In this document: positions 36,332 to 44,946 of the stretch, one piece after another | Numbering within the stretch: position 1 is the first letter of the stretch | Layout of the letters: each line of letters opens with the position of its first letter | Notes under the pieces: model-generated | Told to the model about the DNA's origin: nothing | Seen by the model: only the letters and a program-made list of their open reading frames with translations | Databases searched by the model: none | NCBI RefSeq assembly: GCF_000425625.1 | Contig: NZ_KE384410.1 | Location: 193,424-257,423 of the forward strand | Length of the DNA: 64,000 nt | Reading direction: 5' to 3' | Source: Stutzerimonas azotifigens DSM 17556 | Lineage (GTDB): Bacteria > Pseudomonadota > Gammaproteobacteria > Pseudomonadales > Pseudomonadaceae | Translations under genes and position numbers: made by a program

Positions 36332-37516
36332 ATGTTCGAGCTCGTAGATCAGACCCCGCAAAATGCCGTCATCAAAGTGATCGGCGTCGGCGGAGGCGGC
36401 GGCAACGCCGTCAACCACATGGTGCGCAACAGCGTCGAGGGCGTGGAATTCATCTGCGCCAATACCGATGCGCAGGCGCTGAAGAAGGTCGAGGCGCGTA
36501 CCGTCCTGCAGCTGGGCTCCGGTATCACCAAGGGCCTGGGCGCCGGCACCAACCCGGAAATCGGCCGTCAGGCCGCGCTGGAGGACCGCGAGCGCATCGC
36601 CGAAGTCCTGCAGGGCGCCGACATGGTCTTCATCACCACCGGCATGGGCGGCGGCACCGGCACCGGTGCGGCGCCGATCATCGCTTCGGTGGCCAAGGAA
36701 ATGGGCATGCTGACGGTCGCCGTGGTGACCCGTCCGTTCCCCTTCGAGGGACGCCGCCGCATGCAGGTGGCCGACGAGGGCATCCGCGCGTTGTCCGAGT
36801 GCGTCGACTCGCTGATCACCATCCCCAACGAGAAGCTGCTGACCATCCTCGGCAAGGAGGCCAGCCTGCTGTCCGCCTTCGCCAAGGCCGATGACGTGCT
36901 CGCCGGTGCGGTGCGCGGCATCTCCGACATCATGCAGCGTCCGGGCCTGATGAACGTCGACTTCGCCGACGTGAAGACGGTGATGGGCGAAATGGGCATG
37001 GCGATGATGGGCACCGGTTGCGCCAGCGGCCCGAACCGCGCCCGCGAAGCCACCGAGGCGGCCATCCGCAACCCGCTGCTGGAGGACGTCAACCTGCAGG
37101 GCGCCCGCGGCATCCTGGTCAACATCACCGCCGGTCTGGATCTGTCGCTGGGCGAGTACGCCGCGGTCGGCGAGATCATCGAGGCCTTCGCCTCCGAGCA
37201 CGCCACCGTCAAGGTCGGTGCGGTGATCGATGCCGACATGCGTGACGAGCTGCACGTGACCGTGGTCGCCACCGGTCTGAATTCGCGCATGGACAAGCCG
37301 GTGAAGGTGGTCGACAACACCGTGCAGACCGCCGCCGTGGCCCCGGCGCAGGCGCCCAAGGCAGCCGACGGCAGCTCGGTCAACTACCGTGACCTGGACC
37401 GCCCGACGGTGATGCGCAATCAGACGCACGGCGCTGCTGCGGCGACCAAGATGAACCCGCAGGAAGACCTCGATTACCTCGACATTCCGGCCTTCCTGCG
37501 TCGTCAGGCTGATTGA
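36332..37516 (+). CDS. ftsZ: Cell division GTPase FtsZ
   Basis: This 394-residue tubulin homologue polymerises into the Z ring. The GTP-binding tubulin signature GGGTGTGAAP is present, along with KVIGVGGGGGNAVNHM, the T7-loop residues near the middle, and the C-terminal conserved tail YLDIPAFLRRQ that binds FtsA and ZipA. The ATG at 36332 has AAAGGAGAG upstream, so the GTG 18 bp earlier is part of the ribosome site region rather than the start. Confidence 0.99.
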   Translation: MFELVDQTPQNAVIKVIGVGGGGGNAVNHMVRNSVEGVEFICANTDAQALKKVEARTVLQLGSGITKGLGAGTNPEIGRQAALEDRERIAEVLQGADMVFITTGMGGGTGTGAAPIIASVAKEMGMLTVAVVTRPFPFEGRRRMQVADEGIRALSECVDSLITIPNEKLLTILGKEASLLSAFAKADDVLAGAVRGISDIMQRPGLMNVDFADVKTVMGEMGMAMMGTGCASGPNRAREATEAAIRNPLLEDVNLQGARGILVNITAGLDLSLGEYAAVGEIIEAFASEHATVKVGAVIDADMRDELHVTVVATGLNSRMDKPVKVVDNTVQTAAVAPAQAPKAADGSSVNYRDLDRPTVMRNQTHGAAAATKMNPQEDLDYLDIPAFLRRQAD

Positions 37517-37548
37517 GGGAGGTAATCGAAGGGATAGCTGTGATTTGT

Positions 37549-37576
37549 ATTCAGCAAAGTGGGCATCTGCTATTAT
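37549..37576 (+). promoter_or_regulatory. Weak candidate lpxC promoter
   Basis: TTCAGC (37549-37554) and TATTAT (37571-37576) are spaced 16 bp apart in the 112-bp ftsZ-lpxC gap. The -10 is good and the -35 poor. Confidence 0.4.
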
Positions 37577-37592
37577 CGCCACTTATTGTTGA

Positions 37593-38540
<948 letters not shown>

Positions 38541-38565
38541 GCAGTACCTCTCCTTTCCTAGATTC

Positions 38566-38593
38566 AAGGCCACCTTCGGGTGGCTTTTTTTTT
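38566..38593 (+). terminator. Terminator after lpxC
   Basis: The stem AGGCCACC/GGTGGCTT with a TTCG tetraloop is followed by nine consecutive T residues, 26 bp after the lpxC stop. Confidence 0.95.
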
Positions 38594-38744
38594 ATGGTTC
38601 TTCGCGCGTTCCTGGGAACATGGTGGCTTGATACCGGACTGACTAGTTCGGGGTGAGCTCCCAGCTCGTTTAGGCTCGCACCTTGGAGATCAGGGCGATT
38701 ACCGAGTGTGCTGGTACACCTTGTTTCGGCCCCCCGGCCGAGTC

Positions 38745-39249
38745 ACTTTCTTGTTGCTTGCCCAACAAGAAAGTAACCAAAGAAGAAGGGCACCCGACAT
38801 TCGGGTCTGTCCGCTGTGCGGCCAGACTTCCCTCGCTCCGGTGCCGCTCCGGGGGCCGTCACGAAGGGGCGTCCCTGCCCCTTCGTTCCTCGCTCGGCGT
38901 CCATGCCTCGCGTCCCCCTGCGCAACACCTCCACTCGGCCTCCTGACGGGGAATGGAGTCCGAGTCGCCTGGAAGATCAAGAATTTGCTTTTGGCTTTTG
39001 CTCGATGCGCGAACTATGGCGACTCCAAAACGCCCCATCAGGGAGGGAGAGCGCAATCGTTGCGTAGGGGATTGAGCCGCAGGGATAGGGCGAAAGGACT
39101 AACATCCCCGCTTAAAGGGCCACGGGTGGATGGCCCTTGTAAGCCGACTCCTGGAGCGGCGATGGAGCGAACGAACCCCGGCGCAGCCGGGGCCGGATGC
39201 AGGGACAAGCGTTTTTGCCTACTTCTTTTCCGCGACTGGAAAAAGTAGG
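38745..39249. repeat. ~505-bp non-coding element bounded by two hairpins
   Basis: The left boundary is a perfect 11-bp hairpin, ACTTTCTTGTT/AACAAGAAAGT (38745-38774). The right boundary is a hairpin CCTACTTCTTTTCC/GGAAAAAGTAGG (39218-39249) with a 2-nt bulge. Between them the sequence is GC-rich and has stops in all long frames, with no recognisable protein. Similar blocks ending in AAGAAAGTAACCAAAGAA and a mirrored AAAAAGTA motif are, to my recollection, dispersed in other gammaproteobacteria. It sits where the dcw cluster ends. The bases from 38594 to 38744 and 39250 to 39403 show no gene either. Confidence 0.6.
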
Positions 39250-39403
39250 TCGTCCAGCAGGGCGAAACCGAGCGTCCCAAGGGCTCGCGAACCGACATGA
39301 AAGCAGGACTTTCATTCAAACACTCAAACTTGCCAGTCCGGTGTCAATCCTTGCTTCCCGAGAAAGCGCGATGAACCTTTACACGCTCCTTCTGGCCGGT
39401 GGC

Positions 39404-39937
39404 TCAGTTCATGCCGTCGAGCAGGCTGGCCATGTCGTCGGCGTGCTCTTCCTCCTGCGCCAGGATGTCCTCGAAGATGCGCCGGGTGGTCGGGTCCTTG
39501 TCGCCGAGGAACTGCACGATCTCGCGGTAGCTGTCGATGGCGATGCGCTCCGATACCAGGTTCTCGAACACCATGTCGCGCAGGCCGTTGCCCTCGGCGT
39601 ACTGGGCATGGGCGCGCTCGGAGAGACTGTCGGGGTTGTAGTCCGGCTCGCCGCCCAGTTGCACGATGCGCTCGGCCAGGCGATCGGCGTGTTCCTGCTC
39701 TTCGTTGGCATGCTCGAGGAATTCGTCGGCGGCGACGCTGGCCCTGAGGCCGGTGGCCATATAGTAGTGGCGCTTGTAGCGCAGGTAGCACACCAGCTCG
39801 GTAGCCAGCGCCTCGTTGAGCAGGCGGATCACCTCCTCGCGGTCGGCGGTGTAGCTCTCGGTGACGGCGCCGTTCTCGACGTGCTGGCGGGCGCGCTCGC
39901 GCAGGGTTTGCTTGTCGCTCAGTTGTACATAGGTCAT
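39404..39937 (-). CDS. Ferritin-like protein, DpsL/bacterioferritin-like
   Basis: This 177-residue four-helix-bundle protein resembles P. aeruginosa PA4880 (DpsL, earlier called probable bacterioferritin). The N-terminal helix has LNEALATELVCYLRYKRHY. The ferroxidase-type carboxylates and histidines lie in EFLEHANEEQEHADRLAERI and ILAQEEEHADDM. No heme-binding Met in the classic Bfr position can be argued from sequence alone. The likely role is iron storage and protection from peroxide. A GGAGACC ribosome site precedes ATG at 39937. It is monocistronic. Confidence 0.88.
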   Translation of the reverse strand: MTYVQLSDKQTLRERARQHVENGAVTESYTADREEVIRLLNEALATELVCYLRYKRHYYMATGLRASVAADEFLEHANEEQEHADRLAERIVQLGGEPDYNPDSLSERAHAQYAEGNGLRDMVFENLVSERIAIDSYREIVQFLGDKDPTTRRIFEDILAQEEEHADDMASLLDGMN

Positions 39938-40101
39938 CAGGGTCTCCTCGGCTTGTGGGCGTCGGCCGCAGAGGCGGCCTCCGGCCGTTCCGGATGGTCG
40001 ATCCGGCGCTCTGTTAGCTGTGATTGACGAAGCGGAGGAAAGTTTAGCCAGCCATGCGCCCCGCTTTCGTCGGCGGGGCGCATGGTGGCCGGACGGGGCG
40101 G

Positions 40102-40539
40102 TCAGCTCATCGCGCGGATCAGCTCGTCCTTGCGCATGGTCGAGCGGCCGTGGAGGTCGCGGTCGCGTGCAAGCTTGAGCAACTCCTCCTTGGTCATTCC
40201 GGACAGGGTATCGGAGTCGTACTTGCCGCCGGACTTGCGCCCGGACGAGGAGCCCTTTCCGTGCCGCTCGCTGGCCTCGCCCTGGTTGTGTGGATGCCCA
40301 TGGCGGGCGTCGGCCGCGCGGTGCGCCGAGTCCTCGCGGGCGGCGCTCTTGGCTTCGGGGCTCTTGCGCCGTCCGGAGCCGCCTTCACGTTCGCCGCCGC
40401 CGGACTGCTTGTTCACCGTGGCCCAGGCGCGGGCTTCGGCCTCCTTCTCGGGTACGCCCTTTTCCTCGTAGCTCTCCTCGATATGCTCGGCCTTGCGCTT
40501 CTGCTTGTCCGTGTACTTGGATTTGTCACCTTGGGGCAT
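40102..40539 (-). CDS. Small basic protein with C-terminal Rho_N-like domain
   Basis: This is a 145-residue, highly charged protein of a type often labelled plasmid stabilization protein in Pseudomonas. The N-terminal part (KYTDKQKRKAEHIEESYEEKGVPEKEAEARAWATVNK) resembles the ChaB-type helical motif and the middle is low-complexity. The C-terminal 32 residues (DTLSGMTKEELLKLARDRDL, then a HGRSTMRKDELIRAM tail) match the Rho N-terminal (SAP-like) nucleic-acid-binding fold. Function is unknown; binding to nucleic acid under stress would be an inference. The ATG at 40539 is chosen because the protein-like text begins there. Confidence 0.8.
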   Translation of the reverse strand: MPQGDKSKYTDKQKRKAEHIEESYEEKGVPEKEAEARAWATVNKQSGGGEREGGSGRRKSPEAKSAAREDSAHRAADARHGHPHNQGEASERHGKGSSSGRKSGGKYDSDTLSGMTKEELLKLARDRDLHGRSTMRKDELIRAMS

Positions 40540-40782
40540 GGTCGTCACCTCAGCAAGAGTCTCCCTATTCTCGACTCCGCCGACGGTGGAAGTTCCCGAA
40601 ATTGGGGCGGCCGTCACGAACGGGCGGACCATAGGTCCAAAGTTGTAATCAATTATGGCGAAGCGGGAACAAAACCCTTTATCGCTGGCCTGAACGGAGC
40701 CGGTATCCGAAGCGTCTGCCGCGGGGGATTGCGAGCGCTCGGTCGTTTCACTGGAAGGCATACAGGCGTTCCACCGGCAGGG
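40540..40782. other. Spacer upstream of the structured tract and rmlD
   Basis: I find no gene. It is AT-richer around 40640-40670 (AAAGTTGTAATCAATTATGG), which could hold a promoter for the Rho_N-domain gene on the minus strand, but I cannot define the boxes well. Confidence 0.4.
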
Positions 40783-40871
40783 TATAGTCCCCCGTAAAAA
40801 GGGGGAGGCGTGGAGTTCGGCTCCACGAGGGCCGGCGCGCCTTTTTGGGCGCGTCACGCCGATGGTTTTTT
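40783..40871 (+). ncRNA. Candidate structured leader or small RNA upstream of rmlD
   Basis: A TATAGT -10-like box at 40783 precedes three consecutive hairpins: CCCCC/GGGGG (40789-40805), CGTGGAG/CTCCACG with a TTCGG loop (40809-40827), and CGCGCC/GGCGCG (40836-40853). A run of six T follows at 40865. GGCGTG (40807) can alternatively pair with CACGCC (40855), giving two exclusive folds. No -35 is convincing. It may be an attenuator for rmlD or an independent RNA. Confidence 0.35.
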
Positions 40872-40919
40872 CTGCTCACGGCGGAGACTGTGAGCTGCCC
40901 AATCGATGAGGCTACGAGA

Positions 40920-41843
40920 ATGCGAATCCTTGTGTGCGGTGCAGGCGGCCAGGTCGGTCGCGAGGTAATCGACCGTGCGGCTGGTTTCGGCCTTCAGGCG
41001 CTGGCGATGAGCCATCGGGAGTTGGACATCAGCCAGCCCGATGCCGTGCTGCGTACGGTCGAACAACTGCAACCGGACCTCATCATCAATGCCGCGGCTT
41101 TCACCCATGTCGACAACGCCGAGACGCATGTCGAGCAGGCCTACGCGATCAATCGCGATGGCGCCGGCGCCCTCGGCCGGGTCGCCGAGCGTGCCGGCAT
41201 CCCGCTGTTCCATCTGTCGACCGACTACGTGTTCGCCGGGGAAGCCGGCCATCCCTACAGCGAGTCCGACCAGACCGGCCCCACCGGCGTCTACGGTGCG
41301 AGCAAGCTCGCCGGCGAGGAGCAGATCCAGCAGGCCTGCAGCCGCCACCTGATCCTCAGGACCAGCTGGGTCTACGGCGTTTACGGGCATAACTTCGTCA
41401 AGACCATGCTCCGCCTGGGCGAGCAGCGCAGCCAGCTGTCCGTCGTGGCCGACCAGATCGGCTGCCCGACCCACGCCGGCGTGCTGGCCGACGTGATGCT
41501 CGAGCTGGCGCGGCGTTACGCGGACGGCAGGGTGCTCGCCTGGGGCCTGTACCACTACTGCGGCCAGCCGCCCTGCTCGTGGTTCGACTTCGCCGTCGAG
41601 ATCTTTCGCCAGGCGCGGCTGATCGGCCTGCTGCCCAGTGCCCCCGAGGTGCTGCCCATCAGCACCGAGCAGTTTCCCACGCCGGCGCGGCGTCCCGCCT
41701 GGTCGGTGCTCGACTGCAGCCGCTTCGAGGCGGCATTCGGCCTGTCCCCGCACGACTGGAAAGAGGACCTGTCACGGGTCCTGAAGCAACTGGACGCACT
41801 CAACGAGCGCCCGCTCCCCAGCCGCCAGCGTTCACGCGCCTGA
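40920..41843 (+). CDS. rmlD: dTDP-4-dehydrorhamnose reductase RmlD
   Basis: This 307-residue short-chain dehydrogenase performs the last step of dTDP-L-rhamnose synthesis. The Gly-rich loop GAGGQVGREV (7-16), HLSTDYVF and the catalytic Y125-x3-K129 (YGASK) are present. Unusually, rmlB, rmlA and rmlC are not adjacent. The gene is an orphan between a stress-type protein and a transporter, and may be a paralogue of the rml operon copy. The ATG at 40920 directly precedes the Rossmann strand. Confidence 0.9.
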   Translation: MRILVCGAGGQVGREVIDRAAGFGLQALAMSHRELDISQPDAVLRTVEQLQPDLIINAAAFTHVDNAETHVEQAYAINRDGAGALGRVAERAGIPLFHLSTDYVFAGEAGHPYSESDQTGPTGVYGASKLAGEEQIQQACSRHLILRTSWVYGVYGHNFVKTMLRLGEQRSQLSVVADQIGCPTHAGVLADVMLELARRYADGRVLAWGLYHYCGQPPCSWFDFAVEIFRQARLIGLLPSAPEVLPISTEQFPTPARRPAWSVLDCSRFEAAFGLSPHDWKEDLSRVLKQLDALNERPLPSRQRSRA

Positions 41844-41954
41844 CCGTCTCGTCGGCGTGCAGGCCACGGCCTGCCACCCACGTGCCGACCAGTGTATCCT
41901 TCGCCGCCTTGCCGGACGGGGGCTGCCAGCCGCCCGCAGATCAGGAGACGGGGC

Positions 41955-42854
41955 ATGGTGGTGGTGCAGGCGATCCTGCCGATTTTCGGGCTGATCATGC
42001 TCGGCTACGTGCTGGGCTGGCGCCAGTGGCTGACCGGCGAGGCGGCCACCGGGCTGGCCAACGTGACCTTCAAGCTGTTCATGCCGGCGATCCTGTTCAC
42101 CGGCCTGGCGAAGGCTGAACTCTCACAGGGCCTGTCGCCGATGCTGCTGCTGGCCTACTTCGGGCCGGTGCTGGCGGTGCTGGTGCTGGTCAGCCTGGTG
42201 GCGCACCTGCGGCTCGGCCGGGCGAGCCCGCTCGGGCTCTCCGCCGCCTACTCGAACAACGTGCTGGTGGGCATCCCGCTGGTGACGACCCTGTTGGGCA
42301 GCCACGCCCTGGTCTACGTGTTCGCCATCCTGGTGTTCCACAGCCTGATCCTGTTTTCCGCCCAGAGCTTCTATGCCGCGCTCGGGTCGGGCGAACGGGT
42401 GAATCTCGTCTCGCTGCTCAGGAGTCTGGCCAACCCGCTCGTCGTCGGGCTGCTGCTGGGGGCCTCGCTGAACCTGTCCGGCCTGACGCTGCCGGAGCCG
42501 TTGTGGCGCATGGCCGGGTGGCTGGCCAACGCCGCGCTGCCCTGTGCGCTGATCGTGCTCGGCGTCAGCCTGTCGCGCTATCGGCTGCGGCCGAGCCGCA
42601 CGGCGATCCTGCTCACGGCGGTCAAGCTGGGGCTGTTTCCCTGGCTGGTATGGTGGTTCAGCGGCTGGCTGCCGGGCCTCGGGGAAGAGGCACGCAACGT
42701 CTTGCTGCTGCTGGCCGCGTGCCCGAGCGGGGTGAACGTGCTGGCCTTCGTCAGGCATGCCGACGACACCCGGCCGGTCAGTTCGACGGTCTTCCTTTCC
42801 ACCGTGCTGGCAGCGGGCACGCTGCCGCTGTGGATGCTCCTGGCGGGCGGCTGA
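41955..42854 (+). CDS. AEC-family transporter (auxin efflux carrier-like)
   Basis: This 299-residue protein has about ten hydrophobic segments in two halves, as in the AEC/BASS superfamily. Indicative text: VTFKLFMPAILFTGLA in the first half, SAAYSNNVLVGIPLVTTLLG with the unwound-helix Asn/Gly pattern, and ACPSGVNVLAFV near the end. Bacterial members export malonate, malate or other carboxylates; the substrate here is unknown. An AGGAGA ribosome site precedes the ATG at 41955. Confidence 0.88.
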   Translation: MVVVQAILPIFGLIMLGYVLGWRQWLTGEAATGLANVTFKLFMPAILFTGLAKAELSQGLSPMLLLAYFGPVLAVLVLVSLVAHLRLGRASPLGLSAAYSNNVLVGIPLVTTLLGSHALVYVFAILVFHSLILFSAQSFYAALGSGERVNLVSLLRSLANPLVVGLLLGASLNLSGLTLPEPLWRMAGWLANAALPCALIVLGVSLSRYRLRPSRTAILLTAVKLGLFPWLVWWFSGWLPGLGEEARNVLLLLAACPSGVNVLAFVRHADDTRPVSSTVFLSTVLAAGTLPLWMLLAGG

Positions 42855-42922
42855 CCGGCGTTCGCGAACGCGGCTGCACGAGACGCAGTCACAACTGCGT
42901 CAATCCGATCCAGGCGGCTCCC

Positions 42923-43009
42923 ATGTTCAGATCCTTCCGCAAGAGCGCCAGCGTGCTGCTCATCATCCTGCTCGTCGGCCTGCTGGCGGTGACGGAACTG
43001 CTGCTCTAG
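42923..43009 (+). CDS. Candidate 28-residue membrane microprotein
   Basis: MFRSFRKSASVLLIILLVGL, continuing LAVTELLL, has a basic N-terminus (three positive charges) followed by a single hydrophobic helix reaching the C-terminus, the usual plan of small bacterial membrane proteins. AGGCGG lies 8 nt upstream of the ATG. Its stop overlaps the stop of the convergent minus-strand gene by four bases. There is no homology evidence; it could be a chance frame. Confidence 0.4.
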   Translation: MFRSFRKSASVLLIILLVGLLAVTELLL

Positions 43010-43752
43010 CGACCGGTGTCGTCCGTCCGGTTGCTCGCGCCACCGCGGTCGTGCTGGGCGAGGATGTCTTCCAGGCGCAGGCCGGTCATGCCGTGGATGG
43101 TGCGCCAGAGGTAGTAGAAGATCGCCATCATCATCAGCATGCTCGGAATGGCGATCATCGGATAGCTGAGCAGCGTCATCCGCCCCAGTTCGGCGTTGAA
43201 CGCCTCGCTGCCGGCCGGGCTGTTGACCAGCCACTTGGCGAGGATGTAGTTCATCGCCGAGGAGAAGAAGAAAGTGCCGCTGAGCCAGTAGGTGGCGCGC
43301 AGCAGCCGGGCTTCGAACTGCTCGACCAGCCCGCGGTCCTCCAGGCGCTGATGGATGCGCGCGACGTCCAAGATCCTGGGCGAATACAGCAGGGTGCGGA
43401 TCAGCGGGTAGCGCGTGCGCGTCGAGACCAGCACGGCGATGCCAAGGATGCCCGGCACGGCCGCCTCCTTGATAGCCAGCCACTGGGGGTTCAGGCGCAG
43501 CAGGCCGATGCCGCCGGTCAGTGCGATGCTGACCAGGCCGAGCAGGGCGATCCAGTTGAAGCGCCGCCGCCCGATCAGGTCCAGCGCGCCCCAGCCGAGG
43601 GGAAACGCCAGCGCCAGCAGCAGCGCGCCGTCGGCGCCCAGCCGTTCGGGCGAACTGAGCTTCATCAGCACCAGCGAGGGAATGACGATGCTGACCAGCA
43701 GGTCGAGCAGCGGCCGCGGCTTCTGTTCGTCAGTGGGGGAGGGTGAGGTCAT
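43006..43752 (-). CDS. VC0807-family multi-pass membrane protein
   Basis: This 248-residue protein has six or so hydrophobic segments. The start is hydrophilic (MTSPSPTDEQKPRP), then LLDLLVSIVIPSLVLMKLSSPERLG, a pattern seen in proteins named VC0807 family. ATYWLSGTFFFSSAMNYILA is another family-like stretch. Function is unknown. It is 83 bp downstream of, and co-oriented with, the YbhN-like gene, so an operon is possible. Confidence 0.8.
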   Translation of the reverse strand: MTSPSPTDEQKPRPLLDLLVSIVIPSLVLMKLSSPERLGADGALLLALAFPLGWGALDLIGRRRFNWIALLGLVSIALTGGIGLLRLNPQWLAIKEAAVPGILGIAVLVSTRTRYPLIRTLLYSPRILDVARIHQRLEDRGLVEQFEARLLRATYWLSGTFFFSSAMNYILAKWLVNSPAGSEAFNAELGRMTLLSYPMIAIPSMLMMMAIFYYLWRTIHGMTGLRLEDILAQHDRGGASNRTDDTGR

Positions 43753-43835
43753 CGTCGTCGCTCGAGAACATGGCGCGGAATGATCGCCCGTGTGGCACCA
43801 GAAGGCCATAGCCGTTTCGTCGGAAGCCGCTGCCC

Positions 43836-44783
43836 CTATTCGCCCGGCAGCCTGCGCCGCTTGCTTGACCACTGGCCGAACTCGAAGCCGAGCACGACGA
43901 AGATCGCCAGGGCGAACGGCAGCAGCAGGTAAAGGCAGCGGAACACGATGAGCGCGGCCAGCACGTCGGCGGTGCGGAACTCCGGCATGGCCGCCAGGAA
44001 GGTCACCTCCAGAACCCCCAGCCCGCCGGGCGCGTGCGACAGCAGTGCCAGCGAGAAGGAGGCGAGGAAGACCCCTAGCACCACCAGATAGCCCGGGTTG
44101 TTCTCCGCCGGCAGCGCAAAATAGATGATGGCGGCCGCGCAGGCCAGTTCCAGCGGCCCTGCCGCGAGCTGGCGCAGGACGATGCCCAGGCGCGGGCTGT
44201 CGATCCGGTACTTGCCCAGCCGCCAGGGCGCTTCGCGCCGCAGCGCGCTCGAGGCATAGAGGACGACCGCCGCCAGCAGCAGCACGCCGATCGCCTGTGC
44301 GACCCAGGGGCCGACGTCGGCCACCCGCTGCAACAGGCCGGGCTCGAGCAGCAGCACCAGGCCGCCGGCTAGGATGGTTCCGAGGCCGAAGGTCAGCGAG
44401 CAGAACACGATCAGCACGCCGATCTCCTGCGGGGTGAGGCCTTTGCTGCGGTAGGCGCGGTAACGCACCACCGCGCCGGAAAACACCGAGGCGCCGATGT
44501 TGTGAGCCAGCGCGTAGGTGGTGAAGGAACACAGAGTGATGAACCACCAGGGAATGCACTTGCCGAGATGCGCCATGGCGATGCGGTCGTACCAGGCGAG
44601 CGCCGTGTAGGCGCCGAGCGTGGCCAGGCCGGCCATGACCCAGCCGGAAAACGGGATGGCCTCCAGGCTGTCGGTCAGCTCGGCGAGCGACAGGGTGCGG
44701 ACTTCTTTGTAGAGCAGGTAACTGGACAGCAGCACTGCCGCCAGCCCGACCAGGGTCCAGGCGGCATCGCTCCGTTTAATCAT
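43836..44783 (-). CDS. YbhN/UPF0104-type membrane protein (LPG-synthase TM domain)
   Basis: This 315-residue polytopic protein resembles the membrane (flippase-like) half of lysylphosphatidylglycerol synthases. YALAHNIGASVFSGAVVRYRAY and SHAPGGLGVLEVTFLAAMP are signatures. It lacks the cytosolic aminoacyl transferase domain of MprF, so it cannot itself make lysyl-PG; a lipid-transport role is a family inference. The ATG at 44783 is preceded by GAGGAG, which decides against the longer frame starting at 44849. Confidence 0.85.
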   Translation of the reverse strand: MIKRSDAAWTLVGLAAVLLSSYLLYKEVRTLSLAELTDSLEAIPFSGWVMAGLATLGAYTALAWYDRIAMAHLGKCIPWWFITLCSFTTYALAHNIGASVFSGAVVRYRAYRSKGLTPQEIGVLIVFCSLTFGLGTILAGGLVLLLEPGLLQRVADVGPWVAQAIGVLLLAAVVLYASSALRREAPWRLGKYRIDSPRLGIVLRQLAAGPLELACAAAIIYFALPAENNPGYLVVLGVFLASFSLALLSHAPGGLGVLEVTFLAAMPEFRTADVLAALIVFRCLYLLLPFALAIFVVLGFEFGQWSSKRRRLPGE

Positions 44784-44946
44784 CGACAACTCCTCGGCCG
44801 TGACCGTCTCGGGCGGTCGTTTTGCCGCATGACCGCCCATCGCAGCCACTACAGGTAATCGGCAGCGGCGAAGGCTTTTTGTTCACTGGCCGCACCCGCG
44901 GTGGTTCCGGCGGTCGGAATTGGACACGAAAACCAGGAAATATGCC

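Noticed and set aside
38706..39248. 180-codon plus-strand frame across the hairpin-bounded element
   Set aside because: It runs through both boundary hairpins, has no ribosome site or domain, and its composition (Arg/Gly/Pro) is that of translated GC-rich repeat.
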